The position numbers and the translations under genes are program-made. DNA of 64,000 bases from Eutypa lata (Eukaryota > Ascomycota > Sordariomycetes > Xylariales > Diatrypaceae). Under the pieces are notes generated by a model. That model made no database searches and had not been told where the DNA came from. It saw nothing but the letters and a program-made list of their open reading frames with translations. Below are positions 21,893 through 33,606 of this stretch, in pieces; position 1 is the stretch's first letter, and the number at the start of each line of letters is the position of its first letter. The stretch lies in contig JAKULF010000002.1 of NCBI GenBank assembly GCA_022661535.1, forward strand, positions 744,001 to 808,000, read 5' to 3'.

Positions 21893-24569
21893 ATGCATGA
21901 AGATTCCAAGAATACCGAGACTCAAGAGCCCGGGCCAGCAGTTAGTCGTGATTTATCCCCACGGCCCTCTGAGCAAACTTTGTATCCCTCTACGTTTTTC
22001 GGTGCCGTCACAAATGGGAATGAAGCAGAGGTGAGGAGCCTCTTAGTCGCTAGGTACGAGGACCCTAATGAAACAGACAAAAATGGTCGAACACCGCTTT
22101 CTTACGCTGCGGAAAATGGGTACGAGAGTATTGTGAAACTTCTTCTGGATGAGGGACGTGCCAACCCTCGCATTTCCACTGAAACAGACCACTCGCCGCT
22201 TTCATATGCCGCAGCGAACGGCCATGAAGCAGTCGTTAAGCTTTTGCTCGTAGGGCTATCCCCTAGTGCAACTAAAGAAGATTTGCGTGAATGCAGTAAG
22301 AGGGGTCTATTACAGCTCATACAGTCAGCTTGGGTTCACCTAGGCTCTGATATAGAGCGTGGCAATTTATTGGAGCTCCTTGCTTTCACCGGTTTCCGCT
22401 TCAAGTACGCTGCGAGTGAGATACCTTCTACGTGGAGCGGATATATCCGATGCCAGTGGGAGATACCTCATGTTCTGGACGAAATGAAGGCGTGTCGCGG
22501 GTCCATCCGGCCATGGGAAGGACTAGAAGGCGGTATTTCAAATTTTCTAGTACTCACTGGATCAGGTGGGGTGTTTGAATGTTCAAGCTGTAAGGAATTT
22601 CTCTGGAAGACTTGGGGAGAAGAAGTTGGGTCAGCTACACTAGATATGATTCATGAGGCGCTAAGGCTAGATAGTCCTGTGTTATCTCACTCGCACACTC
22701 TTCAGAGAGTTCCCATTACTCCGTTCAAAATTTCGAAGACTCAAGTTACATTCTACCTTAACACCACTGACTACGACAAATCATTGTTTGTCGAAGCACT
22801 AGTTTGGCTGTGTTCTGCTGTCAGGCTGAACCCATACACATCGAAGTTACCGACTACATTACGAAGAGAACTATACCCATCGAAGACCTGGCTAGAAACT
22901 AAAATCACTGGACAGCGCCCCTTCCAATTATTAGGCTTTTGTCTTGAACCTTTACATGAGCTACCGTTCGCGTCCTTTCATCCAGGTTCTCAGTGTTGGA
23001 CGCAATTATTCCAAACAAGAATTGTTGCATGTCACACTTTAGAAAGAAGATGGGGACGTGGGGTGGAAATGTCGTTTGATATGATGGTTCATCTCGCAGC
23101 CCATCGAGAATTATTATCCATTCCGTGACGGGAAAATACTTCTCGGGGTTTCGACGGCCTTGGTACCCGTTTCAAGGGACAGCGAGAGTGGTGGAATGCA
23201 ATGGCACTTCGAGACCACGGATGAACCTGAACAAAAGCGTTTAAGTCTTGGAGAACTTAGCTATGTTCATCAAACGTGGTTTCAGACTCGGGATATCAAC
23301 ATTCTACGGCAATCGAAATGCTTTGTTGGTTGGTTCGACCGCGCCAACATCCTTCTTGGTTGTAGCATTCTAATGGATCGGACATGGATGACATGGAGTA
23401 GTGACTTGCATGAGCAAATTAGGACAGCACATTTAAGGGGCTTCACAGCCGGATGCCAACTAACAATTTCAGCAGGACCCATCCAGCTCTCACCCAACTT
23501 TACGAATTCCTTTGCCTTCCACTCCAATATCCAGTGCTTTAACCGCTCGTAGCAATATGTCCAGGCTGTCCGCCTCCGTGGGCGGAAAGTTGCTATAGTG
23601 ATAGACTCAGATACGAAACAGGCCTGGCTTGTCCCTCTGCTAAGTTCGATCTTGCCTCTTTGCCATAGATACTTCCAAGAAGTCAAGTTGGACAATGAAG
23701 TCGATCCCATCCCATTTGCGGAACCCTCAACTGATGGATCACATGCTGTTATTAAAGCTATTGAAAAACACGGGGACCTGTTAGTGCTGGGCCAGGATGA
23801 CACACCTGATCGTGAAACCCTACGACAGCTTTTCCTTCGCATTAACACGAATCTACTCGACACGGCAGGCACCAGGGAAAAGCCAGTGAAAAGACACATA
23901 TTCGCGTCAGAGCTGATGGGCATGATATTCGAGCCTGGGCCAGGAAGCGTACTGAAGAAAATAGAGGTTTCTGGAGGTACCGGATCATGGGCGAGTCTTG
24001 TGGAGAAGGTAGATTTTGTTGGTTGCTGCACCAATATCGGTCAGCTCATCGAACCCGTCGTGCAATCTCAGAGTTGCGGATGTGTCACCCTTCCCCAAGA
24101 ACAGTTCCTATTAGCAGCGCACATGCGGTGCCTCGAGGTACTCTCACAACGGGCCGGCAGTAGTGTAGGCAAAGTCCGGGAGGGAGCCTGCAAATTTGGA
24201 GAGGATATGTTCTGGTCCGCGGAAACACCATTCTGGCATGATGTGTGTAAAGAGAGGGCGCATCAATCAATCTGGACGGATGTCTTGCTGCGCAAGCAGG
24301 TTCTTCAGCAAATCACACCTAAGCAAATGATACGCTACGAAGCTGCAAATGCTCGAGCTGCTACCATACCACAGAAGATGGCATCAGATGGCGCGGTGGT
24401 ATTCGGAGATAATGTGGCTACTCCGATCCGTCCAGTATACCAGAGAAAGATATTTTCTAAGTTGAGAGCCGTCATACCAAGATACATGGTGAAGGATTCG
24501 AAAGCGCATGAAATCGATCAGAAACACATGTCTTCTACAAAGGAGCAGACGACAAGTTCCAGCTTGTGA
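21893..24569 (+). pseudogene. Broken ankyrin-repeat protein gene
   Basis: The sequence reads as one long fungal protein of about 890 residues interrupted twice. The first 400 residues are open from the ATG at 21893 and include two to three ankyrin repeats (NGRTPLSYAAENGYESIVKLLL and its copy) followed by a large uncharacterised region. At about 23105-23120 the reading frame moves forward by one base: the C-terminal part resumes at YPFRDGKILLG. In that second frame an in-frame TAG stands at 23550-23552, after which coding resumes without shift (VIDSDTKQAWLVP and onward) to the stop at 24569, with the C-terminal landmark DGAVVFG. No intron with GT-AG ends can remove either lesion. The continuing protein quality suggests recent inactivation, or one or two sequencing errors. 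Function of the family is unknown to me. Confidence 0.75.
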
Positions 24570-24865
24570 GGACCTAGGGGTTCAACTCCAATCATGACGA
24601 AGGCCGTAAGCTATCAGCTAAATAAACCAGGTCTTTCGAACCAATATACCAATACACCCACTATCTATGAGGGATACAACGTCATCATTTTATTTTCCAG
24701 TTCTTAGATTTTTTCTAATCAAGTATAGGCCTTCACAAGACATTTTATCGAATTATATAGGCATATGTAATTATAGGGTTCAGTCGACGTGTAGTTATCT
24801 GACATGTTTCATTATTATAATTACCATAGTACCAAAATGACAAATTTTAAATATGATCTTCCCCT

Positions 24866-27376
24866 TCAATCAACAATCCCACGAGGCAATACAGCAATGT
24901 AGTCCAAAGGCGCCGTCTCCCTACCATGCGGCTGCGTCTCAACCCTGACCACATCGCCCTTCTTGATCTCGACATCCCTAAACGTGATCCTCGTAGCCGA
25001 ATGGCCATCGATGCCCCTCGTCAGGGTGTACCCCAGCTTATCCTCGAGGTCACCGACCCAAGACCCCAGACTCCGATCGTTGAGGAACAGCTCGTACCTA
25101 GCCTGGCCCTCGTACAAATCATAATACGCAACAGCGACATCGTAGACCCCGTCGGGGTACGGCAGCTCCGCGCTCACGCGCGCCGCCGTCGAATTGTCCA
25201 CCGTCTGGACGATGCGCAGACCCGACGCGACCTCGAACGGCGTCACGGCCGTGACGCGGTAGCCCTCCAGTTCCATGTCCTCGGCCTCGACGCGCCACGG
25301 ATGGTTCCCCACTCGACCCTGCGTGTCTACAATCGACGACATGTTGAAGTAGAACTCGTTGATGGCGTCGCGCCACACGATAGCATGACCGGCCTGGTAC
25401 ACGAGGCGGAACAGCACCTCCTCGTAGCGCTCCTGGTCGACTTTACCCTCCAGCGCGGCCCACTGCCCCGGAAACGCAGCAGCCGTCTCGGCCCCCGCGT
25501 AGTGCGCGTCGTAGAAGTGCTGGATCACCGTCTTGCCGCTTTGGAGCACGTGCGTGTACGGCACGTGGTGGAACCAGAGCAGCAGGTCGTCGGGCGTGGC
25601 GTCGACGTCCTCGAACACGGCCGCTACCTCGGTCGGGTACTGGCCCGCGTTCTTGGTGCCGTTGCTCACCGTGCGGTCCATGCCGATGCTGTCGCCGTCG
25701 GCCCGCGTCCATTGTCCCCACCCGTTGTGGTCCTGCGACTGCGGGTTCGGCCCGTAGTGAGGCCCAGTGATGTCCGTCAGCGTCTGTACGCCCAGGTTTC
25801 CCGTATAGTTCTCATACGCGGGCCACGACTCCATAGACATGCGCTCAACCGTGTCGAGCACGGACTCATCGAGGCCAAATGTCAGCCGTGTCCAGTCCCG
25901 CAGCATCTCCACGCTATCATCCGTCGGGTCCCAGGCGAGCCGCCCGTAGGCGTAGAGATTAGACATGGCCAAGTGGCTTCCCAGCCAGGTTGTGTTGCGG
26001 CCCACGTTGACGACACCAGCGTAGCCGCTGAGCTTCTTGTTGAAGGTCTTGCCGGTGAGTATATCGGTGCCAATGACGGACTTCTGGCCATCGACGCGGA
26101 GGTCGAAATCTAGCACCGTCCTCCACAGGGGCGGGAGGTAGACGAGGTGGCACTGCTGGCCGAGGTATTCCTGGGCGATCTGCAGCTCCATCGCGGTTGC
26201 CGTGTTCCGCAGGTGCGCGAACAACGGCGACGGGGCCTCGCGCACCTGGAAGTCGATCGGGCCGTACTTGATCTGGACCACGACGTTGTCGTCGAAGTCG
26301 TCGTCGAGGTCTTTGAAGAAGTCGACGGCGGCGTTCGCGCGGTCGTTGTACCAGTTCTCGTAGGCGATGTGGTGGTCGTAGACGAACGCGCGGAACATGA
26401 CTATGCCGCCGTAGGGCTTCAGGGCCTTGGCGAAGATGTTGGCCCCGTCGGCGAGGGTCCGGTTGTACGTTATGGGGCCCGGTTGCCCTTCCGAGTTGGC
26501 CTTGATCAGGTAGCCGGCCATGTCCGGCACGTTTTCGTAGATCTGGTCGGTGATGTCGGTCCACCATGCGATGACCGACTCGTCGAGCGGATCGAACGTG
26601 TCTAGGCCGCCGAAGTCCTGAGGCGACGCGAAGTTGAGCGAGATTCCGACGCGAACGCCCCACGGCCGCATTGCGTCGGCGATTTTCCCCAGCCCGGCCA
26701 AGTTCGTCGCATTCAGCAGAATCGGGTTCGCGTTGACGTTGTTGATGACGATGCCATTGACGCGAATGGAGGATAGGAGACGTGCATACTCGGCCACGCG
26801 GGTCACGTTGGAAACGGTAACATTGTTCTCGAAGAAGATGGAAAGCCCCGCATAGCCGCGCTCGATCGTCCCGTCAAGGTTGTCCCACTGGTTGACCCAT
26901 CGGATGGGAGCACTGGGGTTCGTGGCATAGGCTACCTCGCTGAAGTTTCCCTGGGCAATCATCGACAGATATTCGAAGGCGCCATACAATGCACCTCGTT
27001 CGTTTTGTCCAACGATCTCAACGCTGTCACCTTCCGTGCTCAGCCAAAAGCCATCTTCGTCAAGTTCAGGTATCTGAGAGGCGCCCCCCGCTTCAGTGTA
27101 AGCTTCAACGGTACCAACCAGGATTGAGCCAGTTCCATGGTAGCCCTCGTGTGACACGGCAAGTTCCCTGCCTGTGACACCTCGGATTCCTTTCTGTAAC
27201 TCTTGGCCGGCGGTGAAGATAGGGCTGGGTTCAGTGCTGTTGAGAGCAATGATGGTTTCTGGAACCCTAGCATCTCGGAGTAGGTCGCAGGGTAATTCTG
27301 CATATCGCAGCCAGGCATTCAACCCGTCTTCGGCTGTTACCACGCCTAGGGAGGCCAAGATCCAAATACTACGCAT
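24866..27376 (-). CDS. aguA: GH67 alpha-glucuronidase, secreted
   Basis: Extracellular enzyme that removes 4-O-methyl-glucuronic acid from the ends of glucuronoxylan oligosaccharides. Single exon, 836 aa, the expected length for fungal GH67 (about 840). The ATG at 27376 gives a signal peptide (residues 1-15) directly before the conserved DGLNAWLRY; the reading frame stays open upstream but without another ATG. Catalytic residues line up: the acid E296 in KANSEGQPGP, and D375 (GPIDFQVRE) and E403 (QEYLGQQ) as the paired base; the 79- and 28-residue spacings equal those of the bacterial structural model. Many N-glycosylation sites are present. The gene is convergent with the broken ankyrin gene (296 bases between). 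Coding GC content is markedly higher than in the flanks. Confidence 0.97.
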   Translation of the reverse strand: MRSIWILASLGVVTAEDGLNAWLRYAELPCDLLRDARVPETIIALNSTEPSPIFTAGQELQKGIRGVTGRELAVSHEGYHGTGSILVGTVEAYTEAGGASQIPELDEDGFWLSTEGDSVEIVGQNERGALYGAFEYLSMIAQGNFSEVAYATNPSAPIRWVNQWDNLDGTIERGYAGLSIFFENNVTVSNVTRVAEYARLLSSIRVNGIVINNVNANPILLNATNLAGLGKIADAMRPWGVRVGISLNFASPQDFGGLDTFDPLDESVIAWWTDITDQIYENVPDMAGYLIKANSEGQPGPITYNRTLADGANIFAKALKPYGGIVMFRAFVYDHHIAYENWYNDRANAAVDFFKDLDDDFDDNVVVQIKYGPIDFQVREAPSPLFAHLRNTATAMELQIAQEYLGQQCHLVYLPPLWRTVLDFDLRVDGQKSVIGTDILTGKTFNKKLSGYAGVVNVGRNTTWLGSHLAMSNLYAYGRLAWDPTDDSVEMLRDWTRLTFGLDESVLDTVERMSMESWPAYENYTGNLGVQTLTDITGPHYGPNPQSQDHNGWGQWTRADGDSIGMDRTVSNGTKNAGQYPTEVAAVFEDVDATPDDLLLWFHHVPYTHVLQSGKTVIQHFYDAHYAGAETAAAFPGQWAALEGKVDQERYEEVLFRLVYQAGHAIVWRDAINEFYFNMSSIVDTQGRVGNHPWRVEAEDMELEGYRVTAVTPFEVASGLRIVQTVDNSTAARVSAELPYPDGVYDVAVAYYDLYEGQARYELFLNDRSLGSWVGDLEDKLGYTLTRGIDGHSATRITFRDVEIKKGDVVRVETQPHGRETAPLDYIAVLPRGIVD

Positions 27377-29336
27377 CCTGACGACGACCAAATTGAGGAT
27401 ACCTACGTCTGAGGCACCTTCCACACGATACCTGAGGAGAAAGGATAACCTCGATGTTTATACATGGTAGCTACCCCAACATACGGTGACATCGTCTGAG
27501 GAAAATAGTGGGCGGCATGGCCCCGGATGCCAGGTTCAGGGACGAACTATCATATTTAGGCTAAATTTTGGATAATACCAAATCCGGTTCTAGGCAATGG
27601 TCCGGCTCATGAAGTACAATCTAAGATCCATCGCAAGATTCTTTTTCGGTGAAATTTAGAGCGATTGGAGGACATTACTCCGCTTTCTCCGCAATCTCGG
27701 GAATTGCGGTTCTGGGTAGTGGAGATTGGGGTAAGGGGACGGGGGAATGTGGTCAAGCTGCGGGGATAATAGCGTGAACAATGTAAAACTATCACGACAA
27801 GTCTGGTCGTAATCCTATAGCGGGCTCGTACATGTGTAGCAATGGATTTGACCCCTATTTATACCCCTTTTAGCATGGGGTAGATGAGGGGTTTCCTTGG
27901 CGTCACACGTCACTATATGCACAGCAAGGGTATGGAATAGATATGAAGAAGGTGAGACTGGCGGAATATTCCGGACGTTCTTTCTAGTATACGGGAAGTC
28001 GGGAATCCCCCAAGTGGGCATGGAAGGTACATAGATCCCCGCGCCCTTAGCTAAGATTGTGCTAATCATTTTGATGAGAGGAAGTAGTTCACCTTAGGTA
28101 TGTATGCGTAACAACTTTGAAGAACTTGGCAAGATATCGGCATTAAATAAGTGAATATGGCTCATGAAAGGCTAAAGGTTGAAACCCAACACTATCTAGA
28201 GTAAGAGTACCCAAGTGCAGATCCCATCATACATAAGACCTAAAAGGGGCAGTGCTCCTCATGTAATCACTGTAACCCTGCTGCCACAAGGATCTCGGTG
28301 ACTTTCCTCACAGCGTAATCGAATCCGCTTTGTTGGGTTTTGCTCACGCCTCGGCTGGACATGGGTTACCTGGTGGGCAAGCTGACGGGCTACACGGCAA
28401 GTAGGGGTACACCCCTTCCGGTTCGACAGAACTAGGGGGGTTGTATGGCACGATGGGTGGAGATGCGACATCTCAATCTTTGATTGGAGAATACAGTATC
28501 ATTTTCTATCGTGAATCCACATTAAAGCCAACCTTATTCCAACTTCACATCACATAGCCTGTGGCGCTTTATTAATGTGATAATGCTAGATATCTCGGGT
28601 AGATTTATCACAGTCCTCCAGCACCGAAGTTCTTGTAGCATTGGAATGCAGGGAGTCGTCCTTAAGTCAACTTGGACGCGTCTGATCAAGACGGGGCAGC
28701 AGATAAGATAGGAAATAAGATAAATAGAGTCCAGCCCGCCTGTATCTGCTACCAATACACAATGGATTGAGTGCTTCCAGCAGTGTGCATGCTTAGTTTA
28801 TCCATCCCGTGTACATAAACAATAGATACAATTGAGATAGGATACAACAACTAGGAGATAATGATTTCATAACAGCCATGCCACGTTATACTCAGCTCGC
28901 CAATTTTTCGACAAAATATGAAAACAAATAGCAGAGGGGGAATTAAAATTCAGTAAGACGGAAAAGGACGGGTCGACAATAGAACAAAGTGAAAGAGATA
29001 CTAAGTTTAAAAAATACTGATTAGCAATGGATCACAGCAGGGAATCGTATCCAGGGTGGGCTTGTAAACCATTCAATATCGCCTCGTATAGACAGACCGG
29101 CATACTAATGCTCGTCTTTCCAAAGTATGACATAGTGAAACCAGACAAAACATAAGAAGATACTAACACAAAGCAGGGGAGCATGAAGCCTTCCTTGACA
29201 CGACCTAAGATAGTCACTATCCACTCTCATAAGTGAAGGATCTATCTTGTTGACTGTCACCACCAGAACCATTTCTGTCCTAGATACCATTGAGTGTACT
29301 AGGAACTGGGGGTGTCACCCCTTCGTTGGCTGTTTC
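27377..29336. other. Long intergenic region right of GH67
   Basis: Almost 2 kb without a gene I can support. Open frames are short, start at non-ATG codons and show no motif. The GH67 promoter must lie at its left end. Confidence 0.4.
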
Positions 29337-29948
29337 CTAACCCAGCGTATTATCGACTAACGACAGAAGATCCGAATGATCTCTACAGGTTGGCAATTCT
29401 AATGCTAGGCTGACGAATATGTCGGAGGGGACACTCGTATCTTGGATATACAGCTCGAGTCGATCGTTGGGAGATGGTTGGTCTTTGAACGGCTGAGGCT
29501 CACTACCACTACTAGTATATAGTGTTAGATTATCGTCCAATCAGTCCAACGATGTTCTCGAACTTTGATATAACAAAGTTGCAAGGAACTACAAAGCTAT
29601 GTAGAAGAACTATGATGCATACCATGCAGAGCCCCATACAGCAGTCGTTGAGTCATTAGACGGCATTTTGACTGGTATATAAGATCGAAGTCCAGTAAGA
29701 TGTTGATAGTTGTGCAGGATTTGGTCTTTAGCTTCGCTGCTAGTGGAACCGAGGGGAAGACAACAAATATAAATCTGAAAATGATATGTCGACTACGAAT
29801 AGGGAGATTTCTTGCATGAAAGAAAGACATAGAACTAACTGTTATATGGGTCGTTGAAGGCGGGTCATACAACTATATATACTAAGTATACAGTAGCGAA
29901 AGGAGATGGTGACGTATCAAAGCTTACTTCTAGTCCAGCTAAGATCAT
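29337..29948 (-). CDS. Possible small multi-intron gene, unrecognised
   Basis: Low-confidence model. On the minus strand, an ATG at 29948 starts MILAGLE and meets a GTAAGC donor. A second candidate exon (LYDPPSTTHIT), a third of about 50 residues (ICCLPLGSTSSEAKDQ and onward) and an open C-terminal stretch (SGSEPQPFKDQPSPNDRLEL to the stop at 29337) are each bordered by plausible donor and acceptor sites. The junction between the third and last part (about 29530-29600) could not be resolved without an in-frame stop. No family is recognised. It may be a real gene with several short exons, a decayed gene, or chance open frames. Confidence 0.2.
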
Positions 29949-32900
29949 ATTGTAGAAGCAGAGTCGGGTAGACCCGGTTGCAGTGGGCCATTGAGGAGGA
30001 AGACTCCCGTTTGAGGCTCTTTTTACTGATTTTTTGTAATGTTATCATGGCTTCGTACGACGAGCAAAAGATGAATTTGGGGTGGGTGCTAGCACTCGGA
30101 TGCTCCCCCTTGGCCTATCAAACCCTTGAGTGTGATTCTGTGATAAACCGGCCTAGTATTCATGGGGTTTCTAAGCTAGCTAGCTAGCCAGCTAGCTCAA
30201 TCTGCGACCTAGATGAGTCAACCCTAGTCTATACGGTATCTCATTTTCTATGGTATATTATCTATGTAGGCGGTTAAAAATGTTACCACACCTCCTATAC
30301 CATACGTATGGGCCTTATATAATTACCCCCCTCCTTTTTAAAGGCTTGTAGCTATAGTGGGTCCATTGTACGGCTTTCTTAGCGCGCGCAGGCTTCGACC
30401 AGACACTCCAACTTTCTCGTTGTTTGCCCTATATATCCTGGGTATTTCAGAGCCTGGTTTGGGGCTTCCTACTAATACATATCATCGATCAATTCAACGA
30501 GCATGGTATTCCCCTGCAGAATAAGACGAGGGTAGTCGTGATTAGTCAAGGCACGAAATACTTTCGTCAACGGTTATGCATTGGGCCGTAAAAGATTTCT
30601 CGCAGCCAAGATCCCAGATCCTTGTAGAAGTCACTCAGTAGCTGAAACACAAACATTACCCGTTCTTGTTCTTTTCTCTCTCTCTCTCTGTTTCTCTTTT
30701 TGTTCCCCATGTATGCCGAGGAGGACCAGGGCTGCCGGGGTAACGCTAGAGTCGGTAGGACGGCAAGCCAGTTCATAGATCTCTACCCTTGCCGTTCTGC
30801 AGATCGGGGGAAATCTATGCGAACCCGAACGGGGTACTAAGCCTTACCGGCCGAGCCCAATGTACGTTCTTTCCCGGAATGTGACTCCCATACTGGTGAT
30901 GCTACCCTAATAAATTCCTTTCGTGGTTTTGGAAACTGGAATATCCCCTATACACCATGTAAAAGAAATCCAGTCGGTACTGATGTCGCAGCACTGAGGA
31001 AATCAGGAATCGTCTAATCTCATAATCTCCCAATCTGGCAAGCTAGTCTTTTCTAAAATTGACACAGCACAGCTTGCATATCGCCTTCAATCTAGTCAAA
31101 CTGACCTGTCATTATATGATTGGCCATTGATAATGAGGATAATAACGACCTGGATACATAAAAATAGGTACCTGCTTACAGAACCAAAACCCGAGGGTCC
31201 GGGTCCTATGTATTTACGTTCCCAATTCTAGCCTTGATGAGGTAAGCTGTAGATCAAGTATTTGGAATATGAACATTGCTCCAATTTCGCAGAACTAGGC
31301 TCTCCTACCATAGCAAAATCCCTACCTATATCTCAGTATAGAAACGTCTTGCAACCTTTGCATTTTCTGAACTATTACTTTGAAGCTTTATTAATTCATT
31401 TCCTTCCTATAAATCCACATCTAGATGCATTACCAGCCCAAGGTCTGCTAAAAAGAATCCCGGAGCTGATCTGACAGGGACCCCTGCGAGGTGATCATCG
31501 AGGGAGACTTTTAACTTCGGGTCCCCGTCGAATTACGATTCGAACGATTAGATAACTGGAGTCCAGTGGTAAAACTTGAAACCTTGACCCATGAAAACCC
31601 CTTTATGAATGATAAGGATGAACGAACTGCTAGCTACATACTCGAGCATATGCAGCTACGTACAGGTTCACAGACATATATGGAACTATCAGGCTGATCG
31701 GCGTCGTATTGCATTCCCCCACACAGTCAACAGTTGCATTATCCAGTAAAATTAAAGCAGGTACATACTTCGTAGTCACAGTTCATTACTATTGTCCTGA
31801 TTGTGGCGGAATCGTGCCATGACCATGACCATGAGTCAAGGTATTCGGATCGGCAAGCCGAGGGTGTAGCATGCCTATCTTGCCTATCCATGGGCGTACG
31901 ACCCAATTCATAGTCTTCAAGCAGGCGCAGCGCTAATGCAGCTAAGTTCTAGCTGCAAGCGGAAGAGCTAACTGGTCTAGTTATTGGGTTAGCGTATTAC
32001 TTAAGTATTCTTTGATAGAAACGGTTCTTGTATTCATTCTCTTTAAGATTACTTATTTGCCTTACAGCGCAAGGAAGGTTTTGAGAAATCATTATTATGG
32101 CATATTAAGATGCACTTAATATTAAAAAAAAAGAATATTTATTTTAAGTATTATTTATACCAAAAAATGTTACTTTTAGGTATTTTTATTTTCGAAAATG
32201 CCTTAGGTATACATTTGATATATAATCAAAATAATTTTAAGTAAACTTTAAGGTTATGGCATTTCTACATTTATTATCATTTTCCAAAAACCCCCTCGCG
32301 CGCTATGGTACCTAGATAGTATGTAACTCGTCCCTTCGCCCTATCTCGGTGCCAAGTCGGCAATCGGAATGTTAACGTACTAATTAGCCCGGGGTTTTTA
32401 TACATTTAACACACTGTCGAGGTATATTAACTTGTCCGATCGTTAACTTGGCGGTCGGGGTAAGGGGACGAACGGGCTGATTTTAAGTCCGATATTATTT
32501 CTACTTGCTGTCTTGGGAAGTAGCATGAACCATACCAGGCATTTGTTTGTGTTGAAAAGCAGCTGGTCGCGCAGAAGCCAAGACGTTAGTCTGGGTAGTC
32601 AGGCAGTGTGAGGTTACTCAGCGGGTTTCTGGGCGGTCAAAGCCTGATATGTATGTATGTACAATATTTAGGTATCTTCGGACCCGATCACAAAGACACT
32701 CCTGTCAGTTCTCGGTTGCGGAGGGGGCATCAAGCGGGGGGGATGCGGGCGCTCCGCAGGTCGATCCTGTTATAGTTCTACGTATAACCTTTGATTTACC
32801 ACGAAATCTTTTACAATGTCATATTCCCATTTCGGATGATGAATATGTACGTACTGCACCACACGTATAAGCCGGCAACCCGGAGCTGATCTCCGTTCTC

Positions 32901-33272
32901 TCGCACACGTCAAAGAACCACTATAAATTCTAGTCGACAAATAAGAGAAAACCATACAGCCTTTGGAGCTTTTCTGGAAGGCTTGAGTAACTTAATAAGC
33001 ATTAAGATATATGTACGCTCTAATGCTTGAAATGTGTAAGCCGAACCCGTCAGAATTACTTCCTGGAAACCTTTTGGCAAGGGGTCGCATGGTACTTTCG
33101 AAGTTGTTTATATACTAAAATATTCTATATAAAAGCAGCTGATTAGAAGTATCGCGATAGTAACCCCGGAGTCGATCACACATATTGCCTAGCGGCAGCC
33201 ATTCCGTGCCGACTAACGCTTCGGCTAACAATATCCCAAGCATCGACGTGCATGTACGTACATTGACAGTGA

Positions 33273-33302
33273 CTAGGACTACAAGTTCTAGGACTACAAG
33301 TT
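33273..33302. repeat. 15-bp tandem duplication
   Basis: CTAGGACTACAAGTT occurs twice back to back with no mismatch. No gene is near. It has the size of a replication-slippage or excision footprint. Confidence 0.7.
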
Positions 33303-33566
33303 AATAAAAACAGGCCTCAGAGTTCTTGGCCTATAGTATAAATTCGATATTACATCACGGCACCTGGGTAGGTCCTAAGTATATACGCAAAGTCTGCTGA
33401 TGTTGAAGGAATGTGTAAAATCATCCCGTGTGAGGTAGATCTTCATTCAAGATATCGGTAACCCTAGACTCACACCTTGTATGTAGATATACTATGTAGA
33501 AACGAATGTGATTGAGGAACTGATGCAGGGAATCTTTCTAATTAGCGATTCATGGCGCTGTGTGCT

Positions 33567-33606
33567 TGTATGTATGTAGCTGCAATGGAGGGGTAGCATA
33601 CATACA
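33567..33606. repeat. Short perfect hairpin
   Basis: TGTATGTATG and its exact complement CATACATACA are separated by 20 bases. The arms are microsatellite-like, so a chance origin is plausible. Confidence 0.5.

Noticed and set aside
23550..23564. Programmed readthrough of the TAG in the ankyrin-family gene
   Set aside because: The context TAG-CAA-TAT partly resembles a leaky stop, but the separate upstream frameshift makes a decayed gene or sequencing error the simpler explanation.
24580..24600. TPsiC-arm-like sequence GGTTCAACTCC suggesting a tRNA
   Set aside because: No matching acceptor stem, D-arm or anticodon arm upstream; it follows the stop of the ankyrin gene. No tRNA or rRNA gene could be supported anywhere in the window.
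24926..26605. Long open frames on the plus strand opposite the GH67 gene (up to 395 codons)
   Set aside because: They are antisense shadows of a GC-rich coding sequence; Arg/Val/His-rich composition and no family motif.
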